A DNA stretch of 64,000 nucleotides, taken from the NCBI GenBank assembly GCA_965229355.1, contig OZ245869.1, positions 1,302,001-1,366,000 on the forward strand, given 5' to 3'. The stretch comes from GCA-2737725 sp965229355. GTDB taxonomy: Bacteria; Pseudomonadota; Alphaproteobacteria; Rhodospirillales; Rhodospirillaceae. Each line of letters begins with the position of its first letter. Position 1 is the first letter of the stretch. The position numbers and the translations under genes were made by a program. This document shows, one piece after another, positions 24,586 through 33,613 of this stretch. The notes under the pieces were generated by a model. That model saw only the letters and a list, made by a program, of their open reading frames with translations, was not told the DNA's origin and did not search any database.

Positions 24586-25425
24586 CTATTTTTGACAGTG
24601 CGGACAAAAAAAGGTCGAGCGGCCCCCTTGGACGATGCGCTTAATCATGCCAGCCGCATTCTTATGCGCTTTGGTATTGCGGCAAGGCTCGTTCTCGCGG
24701 CCATAGACACGCCAGTTATGTTGGAAATAGCCAAGCTCGCCATTGGGCTGGATATGATCGCGTAAACTGGATCCACCCACTTTGATCGCCTCGTGCAGCA
24801 CGGCTTTGATTTCCGGCACCAGTTTCTGCGCACGCTCTAAATTGATGGTGCCCGATTTGCGCTTGGGCGAAATCCCTGAGCGAAACAAGGCCTCGCACAC
24901 ATAGATATTGCCCAAGCCCACAATGATACGCTGATCAAGCAACGCCGCCTTGATGGATGTGGTGCGGCCTTTCAAGGCTTCCACCAAAAATTCCGGCGTC
25001 AAATCGCCCGTGACGGGATCAGGCCCCTGGTCTTTGAAGAACTTGTGATCATTCAATTCGGTTTTAGCGCACAGCGTCATCAGGCCGAATCGACGCGGGT
25101 CGTTGAACCGCACTTCGATGCCATTATCCAAATGAAAGACCACGTGATCGTGGGCCTCCAACGGGTCGCCCTGGTTGACCGTGGTCATGCGGCCCGACAT
25201 GCCCAAATGCGCGATCACGTTTTGATCATTATCCAGATCAATAATGATGTACTTGGCGCGGCGGTAAATGCGCTCTACGCGGCGATTGGTCAGGTTCGCC
25301 GCCATGCCCGGCGGGAACGGGATGCGCAAATTCTTCCGATGCACATCCACGCGTTTGAGCACGCGCCCTTCCATAAGGTGCGAGAGGCCCCGGCAGACGG
25401 TTTCGACTTCAGGTAATTCAGGCAT
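24586..25425 (-). CDS. mutM: Formamidopyrimidine-DNA glycosylase (Fpg/MutM)
   Basis: Base-excision repair glycosylase/AP-lyase for 8-oxoguanine. The protein begins MPELPEVETVCRGL, where P2 is the catalytic nucleophile and E3 the acid. K58, N173 (GLGNIYVCEALF) and the finger-loop R269 are present. The C-terminal zinc finger is atypical: instead of four cysteines it has C248, then H254 in place of the second cysteine, then C274 and C277. Length is 279 residues. It is divergent from ubiE. Confidence 0.95.
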   Translation of the reverse strand: MPELPEVETVCRGLSHLMEGRVLKRVDVHRKNLRIPFPPGMAANLTNRRVERIYRRAKYIIIDLDNDQNVIAHLGMSGRMTTVNQGDPLEAHDHVVFHLDNGIEVRFNDPRRFGLMTLCAKTELNDHKFFKDQGPDPVTGDLTPEFLVEALKGRTTSIKAALLDQRIIVGLGNIYVCEALFRSGISPKRKSGTINLERAQKLVPEIKAVLHEAIKVGGSSLRDHIQPNGELGYFQHNWRVYGRENEPCRNTKAHKNAAGMIKRIVQGGRSTFFCPHCQK

Positions 25426-25493
25426 AACCGTTGATTTAATGTGCCCGAGGGCGGAATGACAGGGGCATTTGATTGCATTATGGTGCCGCCATC

Positions 25494-26267
25494 ATGACGA
25501 ACGACAGCACATCTTCTCTTAAATCTGATCAGGGTGCCGATTTCGGCTTCCGCCGCGTGGGCGAGCACGAAAAGGCCGGGCTGGTGCGCGGCGTGTTCGA
25601 TGCCGTGGCGCCGAAATACGACCTGATGAACGACCTGATGAGCGGCGGCATCCACCGGTTGTGGAAAGCCGCCATGATCGACACGGTCAGCCCCCGCAAA
25701 GGCCAGAAGATTATCGACGTGGCTGGTGGTACCGGCGATATCGCGTTTCGCATGCTGGACAGAATTGGTCAGGATGTTCCTGTCACGGTCTGCGACATCA
25801 ACGCCGAGATGTTGATGGTGGGCCGCAACCGCGCGGTTGATCGCGGCATTTTAAACGGCGTGGTGTGGAACTGCGGCGATGCTGAGGCACTGCCTTTCCC
25901 GGATGCGACATTCGACATCTACACCATTGCGTTCGGGCTTCGGAACGTCACGCACATTGACCGCGCACTTTCAGAAGCGCGCCGTGTGCTGAAACCGGGT
26001 GGGCGTTATGTGTGCCTGGAGTTCAGCCATGTGGTCGTGCCGGGCTTTGATAAAATTTACGATACCTATTCATTCTCGATTCTGCCGTGGCTAGGCGAAA
26101 AAGTGGCGGGCGACCGTGCGGCCTATCAGTATCTGGCCGAGAGCATCCGCAAATTTCCGCAGCAGGAAAAACTGTGCGGCATGATGCGCGACACCGGCTT
26201 TGGCAATGTCACGTACCGCAACTTAAGCGGTGGCATTGCGGCACTTCATTCGGGCTGGCGCATTTAA
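25494..26267 (+). CDS. ubiE: Ubiquinone/menaquinone biosynthesis C-methyltransferase UbiE
   Basis: SAM-dependent C-methyltransferase of quinone synthesis. The family motif VFDAVAPKYDLMNDLMSGGIHRLWK, the SAM-binding IIDVAGGTGDIAFR and the second signature ALSEARRVLKPGGRYVCLEFS are all present. The ATG at 25494 gives 257 residues; a TTG seven codons earlier is less likely. UbiB begins 6 bases after its stop, so the two probably form one transcript. Confidence 0.96.
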   Translation: MTNDSTSSLKSDQGADFGFRRVGEHEKAGLVRGVFDAVAPKYDLMNDLMSGGIHRLWKAAMIDTVSPRKGQKIIDVAGGTGDIAFRMLDRIGQDVPVTVCDINAEMLMVGRNRAVDRGILNGVVWNCGDAEALPFPDATFDIYTIAFGLRNVTHIDRALSEARRVLKPGGRYVCLEFSHVVVPGFDKIYDTYSFSILPWLGEKVAGDRAAYQYLAESIRKFPQQEKLCGMMRDTGFGNVTYRNLSGGIAALHSGWRI

Positions 26268-26273
26268 ACGCTC

Positions 26274-27833
26274 ATGTTCACATCATTCAGCCATATCGCC
26301 CGGTTGATCGTTATTGCGCGTGTGTTGGCCAAGCACGATGCGATGATCTTTACTGACATTCATCCGGCGACGGAGTTTGGCGCGCGCTTCATTAAATTCT
26401 TCTGGCGGCCCTTGCCAGATGTGAAGGGGTTACGCACCGGCCAGCGCTTGGCCATGGCGCTGGCGAAGTTGGGCCCGACGTTCATTAAATTCGGACAAGC
26501 GCTATCCACGCGCAGTGATTTGTTGGGCGAAGAGGTGGCCGCTGATTTGGCCGAGTTGCAAGATCGTTTGCCGCCGTTTCCATTCAAAGAAGCCGAACAG
26601 CAAATTATTGAAGACTTAGGCAAGCCCCTCAGTGCTGTTTACGCATCATTCGATCCGGTACCTGTGGCTGCTGCGTCAATTGCACAAGTGCACTTTGCTG
26701 TGACCACCGAAGGCGAAGATGTGGCGGTGAAAGTCTTGCGCCCGAATGTGCGCGATGATTTCAGCCGTGACATCGGGTTGTTGTACTGGCTGGCTGACAA
26801 TGCCGTGCGAGCCCGCCCACAATTGCAGCGCCTCAAACCCCGCGATGTGGTGGCAACATTCGAGAACACCACGCATTTGGAAATGGATTTCCGGTTCGAA
26901 GCGGCCGCCGCGCAAGAAGTGGCTGAGAACTTTGCAGGTGATGCCACATTCAAAGCGCCGACTGTGGATTGGCAGCGCACGTCAGAGCGCGTGCTGACGT
27001 TAGAACGTGTATCAGGTTTGCGCGTCGATGACCGCGCCGCCATTGAGGCCGCAGGGCTTGATCCGATTGCTGTCGTAAAAACAGCCGCCGAAGTGTTTTT
27101 CAACATGGTGTTCCGCGACGGCTTTTTTCATGCCGACATGCACCCTGGCAATTTGTTCATTGCGGCTGAGCCCGATCAAATTGGCGGCAAAGTGATTGCC
27201 ATTGATTACGGCATCATGGGGCGCATTGATCAGCAGACTCAACGCATCTTAGCCGAGATGCTGCTGGGCTTCCTGACGCGCGATTACAAAAAAGTCGCGC
27301 AAGTGCACGTGGAAGCAGGCTTTGTGCCCAAACACAAATCGGTTGATGAATTTGCACAAGCGGCCAGATCTATCGCCGAGCCCATTTTGGGCAAACCAAT
27401 TGCCGAAATTTCGGTCGCGCGTTTGCTCGGCCAACTCTTCCGCGTGACGGAGCAGTTTGAAATGCCAACGCAGCCGCAACTGCTTCTTTTACAAAAGAGC
27501 ATGGTGGTGGCCGAAGGTGTGGGCCGTACGCTAGCCCCTGAAACCAACATGTGGGAACTGGCACGCCCGATGATTGAACGCTGGATGCGCGATCAGTTGG
27601 GCCCAGAAGCGCGCCTGATTGACGCCGCACAATCCGCCATTACCACCATCGCCCAGGTGCCGCGCATTATTAATCGCCTGGATGCGATCACTGAGGACTT
27701 GGCCAAGAACGGCTTGCGTTTAAACCCGCAGTCCGCTGAAGCATTACGCGGCAATGGCGGCTGGACCCGCTGGATACCCTGGGCGATCAGTGCGGCCTTG
27801 CTGATTGCACTGTTGGTTCAAGCCACTACATAG
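26274..27833 (+). CDS. ubiB: Ubiquinone biosynthesis atypical kinase UbiB
   Basis: Membrane-associated protein-kinase-like ATPase of the ADCK/ABC1 family needed for ubiquinone synthesis. The KxGQ motif (FIKFGQALSTRSD), the alanine-rich loop (PVAAASIAQVH) and VAVKVLRPNV with the catalytic lysine are visible. HADMHPGNLF (catalytic loop) and AIDYGIMGRID (the family's DFG-like motif) follow. A C-terminal hydrophobic helix (about 500-517) anchors it. It has 519 residues and lies directly after ubiE. Confidence 0.95.
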   Translation: MFTSFSHIARLIVIARVLAKHDAMIFTDIHPATEFGARFIKFFWRPLPDVKGLRTGQRLAMALAKLGPTFIKFGQALSTRSDLLGEEVAADLAELQDRLPPFPFKEAEQQIIEDLGKPLSAVYASFDPVPVAAASIAQVHFAVTTEGEDVAVKVLRPNVRDDFSRDIGLLYWLADNAVRARPQLQRLKPRDVVATFENTTHLEMDFRFEAAAAQEVAENFAGDATFKAPTVDWQRTSERVLTLERVSGLRVDDRAAIEAAGLDPIAVVKTAAEVFFNMVFRDGFFHADMHPGNLFIAAEPDQIGGKVIAIDYGIMGRIDQQTQRILAEMLLGFLTRDYKKVAQVHVEAGFVPKHKSVDEFAQAARSIAEPILGKPIAEISVARLLGQLFRVTEQFEMPTQPQLLLLQKSMVVAEGVGRTLAPETNMWELARPMIERWMRDQLGPEARLIDAAQSAITTIAQVPRIINRLDAITEDLAKNGLRLNPQSAEALRGNGGWTRWIPWAISAALLIALLVQATT

Positions 27834-27873
27834 TCCATTATTAACGCCCTTAAAAAGAACCGGACGTAACGCT

Positions 27874-29085
27874 GTGCTGAACGGTAAGCGCATATTATTG
27901 ATCGTCAGTGGTGGCATTGCTGCCGTGAAAGTGCCCGACCTGATCCGGCGCTTGCGTGAACGCGGCGCATCTGTGCGTTGCATTCTCACCAAGGGCGGCG
28001 CGCAGTTTGTCACGCCACTGACGCTTGCAGCTCTCTCTGGCCAAAAAATCTACCAAGACCTCTTCTCGCTGACGGATGAGGCCGAGATGGGCCACATCCA
28101 ACTGTCGCGCGATGCCGACATTGTGCTGGTGGCCCCGGCCACGGCCGACATCATGGCCAAGATGGCCGCAGGCATTACCGATGATTTGGCGACCACCGCG
28201 CTGTTGGCCACCGATAAGCCAGTGATGATTGCACCGTCGATGAACGTGATGATGTGGACGCACCCGGCAACACAAGCGAACTTGGAAACACTAAAAGCCC
28301 GCGCGGTTGAAGTGGTGGGCCCGGGTGCCGGTGATTTGGCCTGCGGCGAAGTCGGCGATGGCCGCTTGGCTGAAGTGAAAGATATTATCGCCGCACTCAA
28401 TCGTTTCTTCCAACGTCAACGCGGCGAAGGTGCATTAGCAAGAATGCGTGTGCTGGTGACCAGCGGCCCGACGCACGAACCGATTGACCCGGTGCGCTAT
28501 ATTTCGAACCGCTCATCGGGCAAGCAAGGCCATGCCATTGCATCAGCTTTGGCCGAGCTGGGCGCACAAGTAACGTTGATTTCAGGCCCCACCACCGAGC
28601 CTGATCCGGACGGCGTGAACATTGTGCGCGTGGAAACGGCTGCACAAATGCTGAAGGCCTCACGCGAAGCCTTGCCCTGCGACATTGCTGTGTGTGCCGC
28701 CGCTGTGGCCGATTGGCATGTGGCTGACGCCAGCAAAACAAAAATCAAAAAAGGGTCTGCGCCACCGCGCATTAACTTGGCCCCGAACCCCGATATCCTT
28801 GCGACACTGGCGCAACCCAATCCGCAACGGCCCGGTTTGGTTGTTGGCTTCGCCGCTGAAACCGGCGATGTCATTGAAAAAGCAAAATTGAAGCGCGCTA
28901 ACAAAAACTGCGATTGGATTGTTGCCAACGATGTGTCGCCGGGCAGCGGCACCTTTGGCGGTGATAACAACACTGTGCATGTTATTACTGCGACAAATGT
29001 GGAAAGCTGGCCGACCATGGCCAAGCGTGATGTGGCCGAGAAATTGGCCAACGCCATTGCAGCACACGCTGCGAAATATTTATAA
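27874..29085 (+). CDS. coaBC: Bifunctional phosphopantothenoylcysteine decarboxylase/synthetase
   Basis: Catalyses two successive steps of coenzyme A synthesis. The N-terminal FMN-dependent decarboxylase (CoaC, about 1-180) has the start VLNGKRILLIVSGGIAAVK, PSMNVMMW and the substrate-clamp ACGEVGDGRL. The C-terminal synthetase (CoaB, about 190-403) has TSGPTHEPIDPVRYISNRSSG. The GTG at 27874 is preferred because it places the conserved N-terminus correctly and yields 403 residues; the longer frame overlaps the end of ubiB. Confidence 0.95.
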   Translation: MLNGKRILLIVSGGIAAVKVPDLIRRLRERGASVRCILTKGGAQFVTPLTLAALSGQKIYQDLFSLTDEAEMGHIQLSRDADIVLVAPATADIMAKMAAGITDDLATTALLATDKPVMIAPSMNVMMWTHPATQANLETLKARAVEVVGPGAGDLACGEVGDGRLAEVKDIIAALNRFFQRQRGEGALARMRVLVTSGPTHEPIDPVRYISNRSSGKQGHAIASALAELGAQVTLISGPTTEPDPDGVNIVRVETAAQMLKASREALPCDIAVCAAAVADWHVADASKTKIKKGSAPPRINLAPNPDILATLAQPNPQRPGLVVGFAAETGDVIEKAKLKRANKNCDWIVANDVSPGSGTFGGDNNTVHVITATNVESWPTMAKRDVAEKLANAIAAHAAKYL

Positions 29086-29121
29086 CCTTGTTGTCTAAAG
29101 TAACGGATTAGAGTTTACGCC

Positions 29122-29589
29122 ATGTCTCAACACGTATTCATTCCTATCAAACGTTTGCCTGGCGCTGAAGATTTGCCGCTGCCGCAATACGCAACACCGC
29201 AATCCGCCGGTATGGACCTGTGTGCCGCCGTCAACGCCGACATCGTGATCGCACCGGGTATGCGCGCGCTGATCCCGACAGGCTATTCCATTGCATTGCC
29301 GGTGGGTTACGAGGCGCAAGTGCGCCCGCGTTCAGGATTGGCGTTGAAGAATGGCCTTACGGTTTTGAATTCACCGGGCACGATTGATGCCGACTACCGT
29401 GGTGAGATCGGCGTGATCTTGATCAACCACGGCACCGAAGCCTTTACCGTCACGCGCGGACTTCGCATTGCGCAGATGATTGTGGCCAGTCACGCCACTG
29501 TGGCATGGCAGCAAGTGGATGACTTGTCGGAAACCATTCGCGGCTCGGGTGGCTTTGGCTCGACCGGCACGGCCGCAAAGCAAAGCTAA
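29122..29589 (+). CDS. dut: dUTP diphosphatase
   Basis: Trimeric dUTPase that hydrolyses dUTP to dUMP, limiting uracil in DNA and supplying thymidylate synthesis. All five motifs are in order: AGMDLCAA, RPRSGLALKNG, GTIDADYRGEIGVILINHG with the catalytic aspartate, RIAQMIV, and the C-terminal RGSGGFGSTG. It has 155 residues. It follows coaBC by 36 bases, a common coaBC-dut pairing. Confidence 0.97.
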   Translation: MSQHVFIPIKRLPGAEDLPLPQYATPQSAGMDLCAAVNADIVIAPGMRALIPTGYSIALPVGYEAQVRPRSGLALKNGLTVLNSPGTIDADYRGEIGVILINHGTEAFTVTRGLRIAQMIVASHATVAWQQVDDLSETIRGSGGFGSTGTAAKQS

Positions 29590-29607
29590 GAACTGTATCC
29601 ACGCTTC

Positions 29608-30396
29608 ATGGATTTCACAGAAAACCAAATTCAACGCTACGCCCGCCATATCCTGCTGCAAGAAGTGGGTGGCGTGGGCCAAGAGAAGTTGTTGAATGCC
29701 AAAGTGCTGGTGGTGGGCGCTGGCGGTTTAGGCTCGCCACTCATTCTGTATCTGGCGGCAGCAGGTGTTGGCACCATTGGCGTGATTGATGACGACGCCG
29801 TCGATCTTTCAAATTTACAGCGCCAGATTTTACACACCACTGCACGCATTGGCGTGCCCAAGGCTTACAGCGCACAAAATGCAGTGGCTGCGATCAATCC
29901 CGATGTGAAGGTGATCGCGCATAAAGAGCGTTTGAATGCAGGAAACATTCAAACGTTGATTGCGGGTTACGATATCGTTGCCGATGGCAGCGATAACTTC
30001 GCGACACGCTTTCTGGTGAACGACGCGTGTTACTTTGCGAAGAAAACATTGGTGAGTGCGGCTGTGCTGCGCTTTGACGGACAGCTTGCGACCTTCAAAC
30101 CGCATCATGACGGCAAGCCCTGCTATCGCTGCCTTTACCCTGCCGCCCCACCCGCGGGCCAAGCACCGACATGTGCTGAGGCCGGCGTGTTAGGAGCTGT
30201 GGCCGGTGTGATGGGCACACTGCAAGCGACAGAAGTTCTGAAAGAAATTTTGAACATCGGCGACAGCATGGCCGGGCGTTTGCTGATTTATGATGCGTTG
30301 TCGGCCACACAACGCACAGTGAAAGTAAACCCCGACCCTGAATGTGCGCTGTGCAGTTCAAAGGCCACGATCAAAGATTTATCGGACCATACGTAA
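29608..30396 (+). CDS. moeB: HesA/MoeB/ThiF-family adenylyltransferase
   Basis: E1-like enzyme that adenylates the C-terminal glycine of a sulfur-carrier protein (MoaD, ThiS or similar). The ATP-binding GAGGLGSPLILYLAAAG, the R-rich DLSNLQRQILH and the catalytic-loop region DGSDNFATRFLVNDAC are present. Both CxxC zinc pairs are present too (CYRCLYPAAPP and CALCSS), as is TCAEAGVLGAVAGVMG. At 262 residues it lacks a rhodanese domain. MoeB and ThiF cannot be separated by sequence alone. It starts 18 bases after dut. Confidence 0.88.
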   Translation: MDFTENQIQRYARHILLQEVGGVGQEKLLNAKVLVVGAGGLGSPLILYLAAAGVGTIGVIDDDAVDLSNLQRQILHTTARIGVPKAYSAQNAVAAINPDVKVIAHKERLNAGNIQTLIAGYDIVADGSDNFATRFLVNDACYFAKKTLVSAAVLRFDGQLATFKPHHDGKPCYRCLYPAAPPAGQAPTCAEAGVLGAVAGVMGTLQATEVLKEILNIGDSMAGRLLIYDALSATQRTVKVNPDPECALCSSKATIKDLSDHT

Positions 30397-30402
30397 GGCG
30401 CG

Positions 30403-31044
30403 TTAGTCACGGCTATTTACAGCAACGCCTTGGCGCGCGAACTGACTTGTCGTGACAGCTTTCAACAAAAAATCAGCCACATCAGCGCGGCGAATACCGG
30501 CTTTAGTACCAATTACTAAATCTGTCGCGGCTTGGTAGTTGCCGGTTTTTGGTCCATCCAACAAACGTGGCGGACGCACAATCGTCCAATCCAAGTCGCT
30601 GCCTATCACAACAGCTTCTTGCGCGCGGCGATCAATCATCATGCGCTTCAATGGTCCGATCTGGAGCAGGCGGATGAGTTTATAAACCCAGCCCTGCATC
30701 AGTTCCGGCGGGTGCCCCACCATGCAGCCCGTAACAACAGCCAAGCGCTTAACGTTATGTTGCTTCATGCCAGCGATAATGTTTGCTGTACCAACTGAGC
30801 ATGTATCAGTCGCGTCAGATGGTTTTGCGCCAAGCGCGCAGATCACTGCATCAGTATCTGCGATCACTTCAGCCACAGCGGCTGCATCGCGTACATCGCC
30901 AGCTTTTACGACAAGCGATGAAATTTCAGGACCGAGCTTTGAAGGATCACGTGCCAGTGCGCGCACTTCATGGTGCGCACCCAAAGCTTGGGCCAACACT
31001 TCGCGGCCCACGCCGCCAGTCACACCAAAGATGGCGAGCTTCAT
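30403..31044 (-). CDS. NAD(P)-binding Rossmann protein (NmrA/SDR-like)
   Basis: A 213-residue atypical short-chain-dehydrogenase-like protein with the dinucleotide motif GVTGGVGREV at residues 7-16. DVRDAAAVAEVIADTDAVICALGA is also present, and WTIVRPPRLLDGP is typical of flavin-reductase/NmrA-like relatives. It has no signal peptide and is cytoplasmic. The substrate is unknown. It is convergent with moeB and followed on its strand by nothing obvious. A second, exported Rossmann protein of similar type occurs at 52363-53124. Confidence 0.82.
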   Translation of the reverse strand: MKLAIFGVTGGVGREVLAQALGAHHEVRALARDPSKLGPEISSLVVKAGDVRDAAAVAEVIADTDAVICALGAKPSDATDTCSVGTANIIAGMKQHNVKRLAVVTGCMVGHPPELMQGWVYKLIRLLQIGPLKRMMIDRRAQEAVVIGSDLDWTIVRPPRLLDGPKTGNYQAATDLVIGTKAGIRRADVADFLLKAVTTSQFARQGVAVNSRD

Positions 31045-31068
31045 GATGCGGGCCTGATAACGCTAAAA

Positions 31069-31956
31069 CTATTTCTCGAATACCACATCAACGCGGCGAT
31101 TCTTTTGCTCTTTCGCGCTGTCGCCGGTTTTCACGGCGGGGCGTTCTTCACCATACGCTTCGATACGCATTTTCTTTTGTTCGACGCCTTGCGCGGTCAG
31201 CGCATTGGCCACCGTTTCAGCGCGTTTTTGCGAGAGCATGATGTTGTAATCGCCCGTGCCTGCGGTGTCGGTGTGACCGACGATCAGCACTGTGGCCGGG
31301 TTGTATTTTTTATAAGCGGCGCCAATGTCAGACACCGTTTGACGCGCATCTGCATTTAAAGCTGCACTATTAAAGTCGAACTGAAGTTGGAATTGGCTGG
31401 GCAATACGACTTCCGCTTTCGGTGCGGGCGGCGTGGCCGGGCGGTTGACCACGGCTTGCTCTAACGCAGCCAAGCCCTGCTCGAAGAAGCGTTTGCATTC
31501 AGCGATATCATTTGGTTGGAAATTTTCTTCCTGTTGTTCCATCCAGCAATCAAATGCTGTTTGCGCCAACGACGCTTGCACCGGAAGTGCGCGACGGTTG
31601 TCGTCGGTCAAGACAGCCATCAAGCGCGCGCGGGCTTCGCTGATATTTTGAACTGTGTTGGCAGCCAAGCGGCGTTCACTTACGGCCTGGGGCGGGAAGG
31701 TTTCGCCATTGGCCGCTCGGCGTGCACGGCCCGCGTAGTAAACCGTATCAACCCAATCGGCTTGCGCACGCTCGTCTTCGGCGAGGTCGGTGTAGTCTTT
31801 TTGCAGGGCTTGATGGAACGGCGTGCCCTTGTTGGGCAGCGCGCGCAAAACTTCAACGCTGTTGGAATCGGCGCATGCACTTAAGGTCGTCGCGAGCAGG
31901 CCAGCGGCAACCAAAGCCGTGCCGACTTTGAAAAGCGAACGATAGCGCATCAACAA
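31069..31956 (-). CDS. OmpA-family lipoprotein
   Basis: Outer-membrane lipoprotein with a lipobox LSAC (acylated C28) after a hydrophobic signal. An N-terminal helical part (about 35-175) with no recognised domain contains several charged repeats. The C-terminal OmpA-like peptidoglycan-binding domain (about 190-295) has FDFNSAALNADARQTVSDIG, VGHTDTAGTGDYNIMLSQKRAETV and RRVDVVFEK. It probably tethers the outer membrane to the wall. Of the two starts (MLMR or MRYR, two codons apart) either fits. The upstream gap to rlmN is 360 bases. Confidence 0.88.
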   Translation of the reverse strand: MLMRYRSLFKVGTALVAAGLLATTLSACADSNSVEVLRALPNKGTPFHQALQKDYTDLAEDERAQADWVDTVYYAGRARRAANGETFPPQAVSERRLAANTVQNISEARARLMAVLTDDNRRALPVQASLAQTAFDCWMEQQEENFQPNDIAECKRFFEQGLAALEQAVVNRPATPPAPKAEVVLPSQFQLQFDFNSAALNADARQTVSDIGAAYKKYNPATVLIVGHTDTAGTGDYNIMLSQKRAETVANALTAQGVEQKKMRIEAYGEERPAVKTGDSAKEQKNRRVDVVFEK

Positions 31957-32173
31957 ACCCTCTCCCTGAACTCGTATCCCAACCCTGACGTGTTTTTGTG
32001 ATGGATTGAAGGGTTGTTATTGCAGGCCAGTGCGGCCCACCGACATTTCCCCTTCTTACCCCTTCTTGGGCTCCCTCAGCGGCCCCGCGTTGCGGGTCGC
32101 CATAGTTTTATCGTCCACCACCGTGAGGGGCAATAAGAACCAAGGCGGCCCAAGGGTTTAGGGGCACTGGAAT

Positions 32174-32207
32174 GGTCAAAAGCACCCCCGAAACACCCCT
32201 TTTGACC
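32174..32207. repeat. 9-bp inverted repeat in the OmpA/rlmN gap
   Basis: GGTCAAAAG (32174-32182) and CTTTTGACC (32199-32207) are exact complements around a 16-base C-rich loop. The 360-base divergent gap (31957-32316) otherwise holds a small hairpin CCCGC/GCGGG near 32085 and C-rich runs, with no gene. No T-run follows the repeat, so it is not an obvious terminator; it could be an operator or leader structure for either divergent gene. Confidence 0.5.
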
Positions 32208-32316
32208 CCCTATTCACCCTTGCTGGGGGTTAAAACCGACCAAAATAGGCGTGAAGTGATGCCAAAAGCCCCATTCGGTTTGGATTTGGATGCGTTTTCG
32301 GCGTATAGGACCGGTT

Positions 32317-33510
32317 ATGAACGTTAATCCCGCCATTTCCCTCCCCGATCCCGCCCCGGCTAGCACACAACAGGTGCGCCCGGCGCTGGTGGGCTTGAGC
32401 AAGCCTGAGCTGATCGAGGTGATGGCAGGCTTAGGCGAGAAGCCATTTCGCGCCAAGCAAGTGTGGCACTGGCTCTATCACCAGGGTGCCAAGTCCTTCG
32501 CCGACATGACGGACTTGTCCAAAAGCTTCCGCACCAAGCTGGATGACAATTTCATCGTTGGCCGCCCGGAGGTTTCACGCGAGCAAACCTCCACCGATGG
32601 CACGCGCAAATGGCTGATGGCGTTTAACGACGGCCAAAAAGCCGAGACCGTATTCATCCCCGACGAAGACCGGGGGGCTGTGTGTATTTCCAGCCAAGTG
32701 GGCTGCACGCTGACCTGCCGCTTCTGCCACACCGGCACGCAACGCTTGGTGCGCAACTTAACGTCGGGCGAGATCGTCGGCCAGTTCATGGTGGCGCGCG
32801 ATAGCTACGGCGAATGGCCAACACCCAACGATCAACGCCGCCAGCTTTCAAACATCGTGATGATGGGCATGGGCGAGCCGTTGTACAATTTCGAGAACGT
32901 TGCGAAAGCTTTGAAGATCGTCATGGCCGACGACGGCATCGCGCTCGGCCGACGCCGCATTACGCTTTCAACCTCGGGCGTTGTTCCTGAAATTCGCCGC
33001 TGCGGTGCTGAGTTGGGTGTGAACTTGGCGATTTCACTGCACGCGCCCGATGACGATACGCGCTCGGTGATTATGCCGATCAACAAGAAGTATCCGGTGA
33101 AGGAACTGATTCAAGCCTGCCGCGAGTACCCGGGCTTGAACAATGCACGCCGCATTACATTCGAATACGTAATGCTGAAGGGCATGAACGACACACCACA
33201 ACAAGCCAAAGCGCTGGTGAAGTTGATTTCGGGCATCCCATCAAAGTTCAACCTGATCCCCTTCAATCCGTGGCCGGGCTCGAACTACGAATGCTCAGAC
33301 GCAACAACGGTTAGGAACTTCGCTGAGATTCTGAACAACGCCGGCTATACCGCAACTGTGCGTACGCCTCGGGGCCGCGACATTCTGGCCGCATGCGGAC
33401 AACTGCGTACCGATTCCGAGCGCTTGTCGGCTAAAGAGCAGCGCTTGCGCGATGAGCAAGAGCGCAAAATTGCCGAAGCGGCCTGGGAAGAAAAAGAAGC
33501 TGCACTTTAA
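32317..33510 (+). CDS. rlmN: Dual-specificity RNA methyltransferase RlmN
   Basis: Radical-SAM enzyme that methylates A2503 of 23S rRNA and A37 of some tRNAs. The cluster motif CxxxCxxC is C130, C134 and C137 (GCTLTCRFCHTG). Also visible are NIVMMGMGEPLYNFENV, LSTSGVVPEIRRCG and the C-terminal ACGQL containing the second catalytic cysteine. The ATG at 32317 gives 397 residues; a frame-open ATG nine codons upstream is possible. Confidence 0.96.
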   Translation: MNVNPAISLPDPAPASTQQVRPALVGLSKPELIEVMAGLGEKPFRAKQVWHWLYHQGAKSFADMTDLSKSFRTKLDDNFIVGRPEVSREQTSTDGTRKWLMAFNDGQKAETVFIPDEDRGAVCISSQVGCTLTCRFCHTGTQRLVRNLTSGEIVGQFMVARDSYGEWPTPNDQRRQLSNIVMMGMGEPLYNFENVAKALKIVMADDGIALGRRRITLSTSGVVPEIRRCGAELGVNLAISLHAPDDDTRSVIMPINKKYPVKELIQACREYPGLNNARRITFEYVMLKGMNDTPQQAKALVKLISGIPSKFNLIPFNPWPGSNYECSDATTVRNFAEILNNAGYTATVRTPRGRDILAACGQLRTDSERLSAKEQRLRDEQERKIAEAAWEEKEAAL

Positions 33511-33613
33511 AGCGCTTCATTTTCTGCGCTTCATATTTTCATCTCTTCAACTTTGCGGCGCTTCCCCGTAGTCTCATCCTTGGGTTGAGTACTTGTTTAT
33601 GGGGGCGTGTGAG

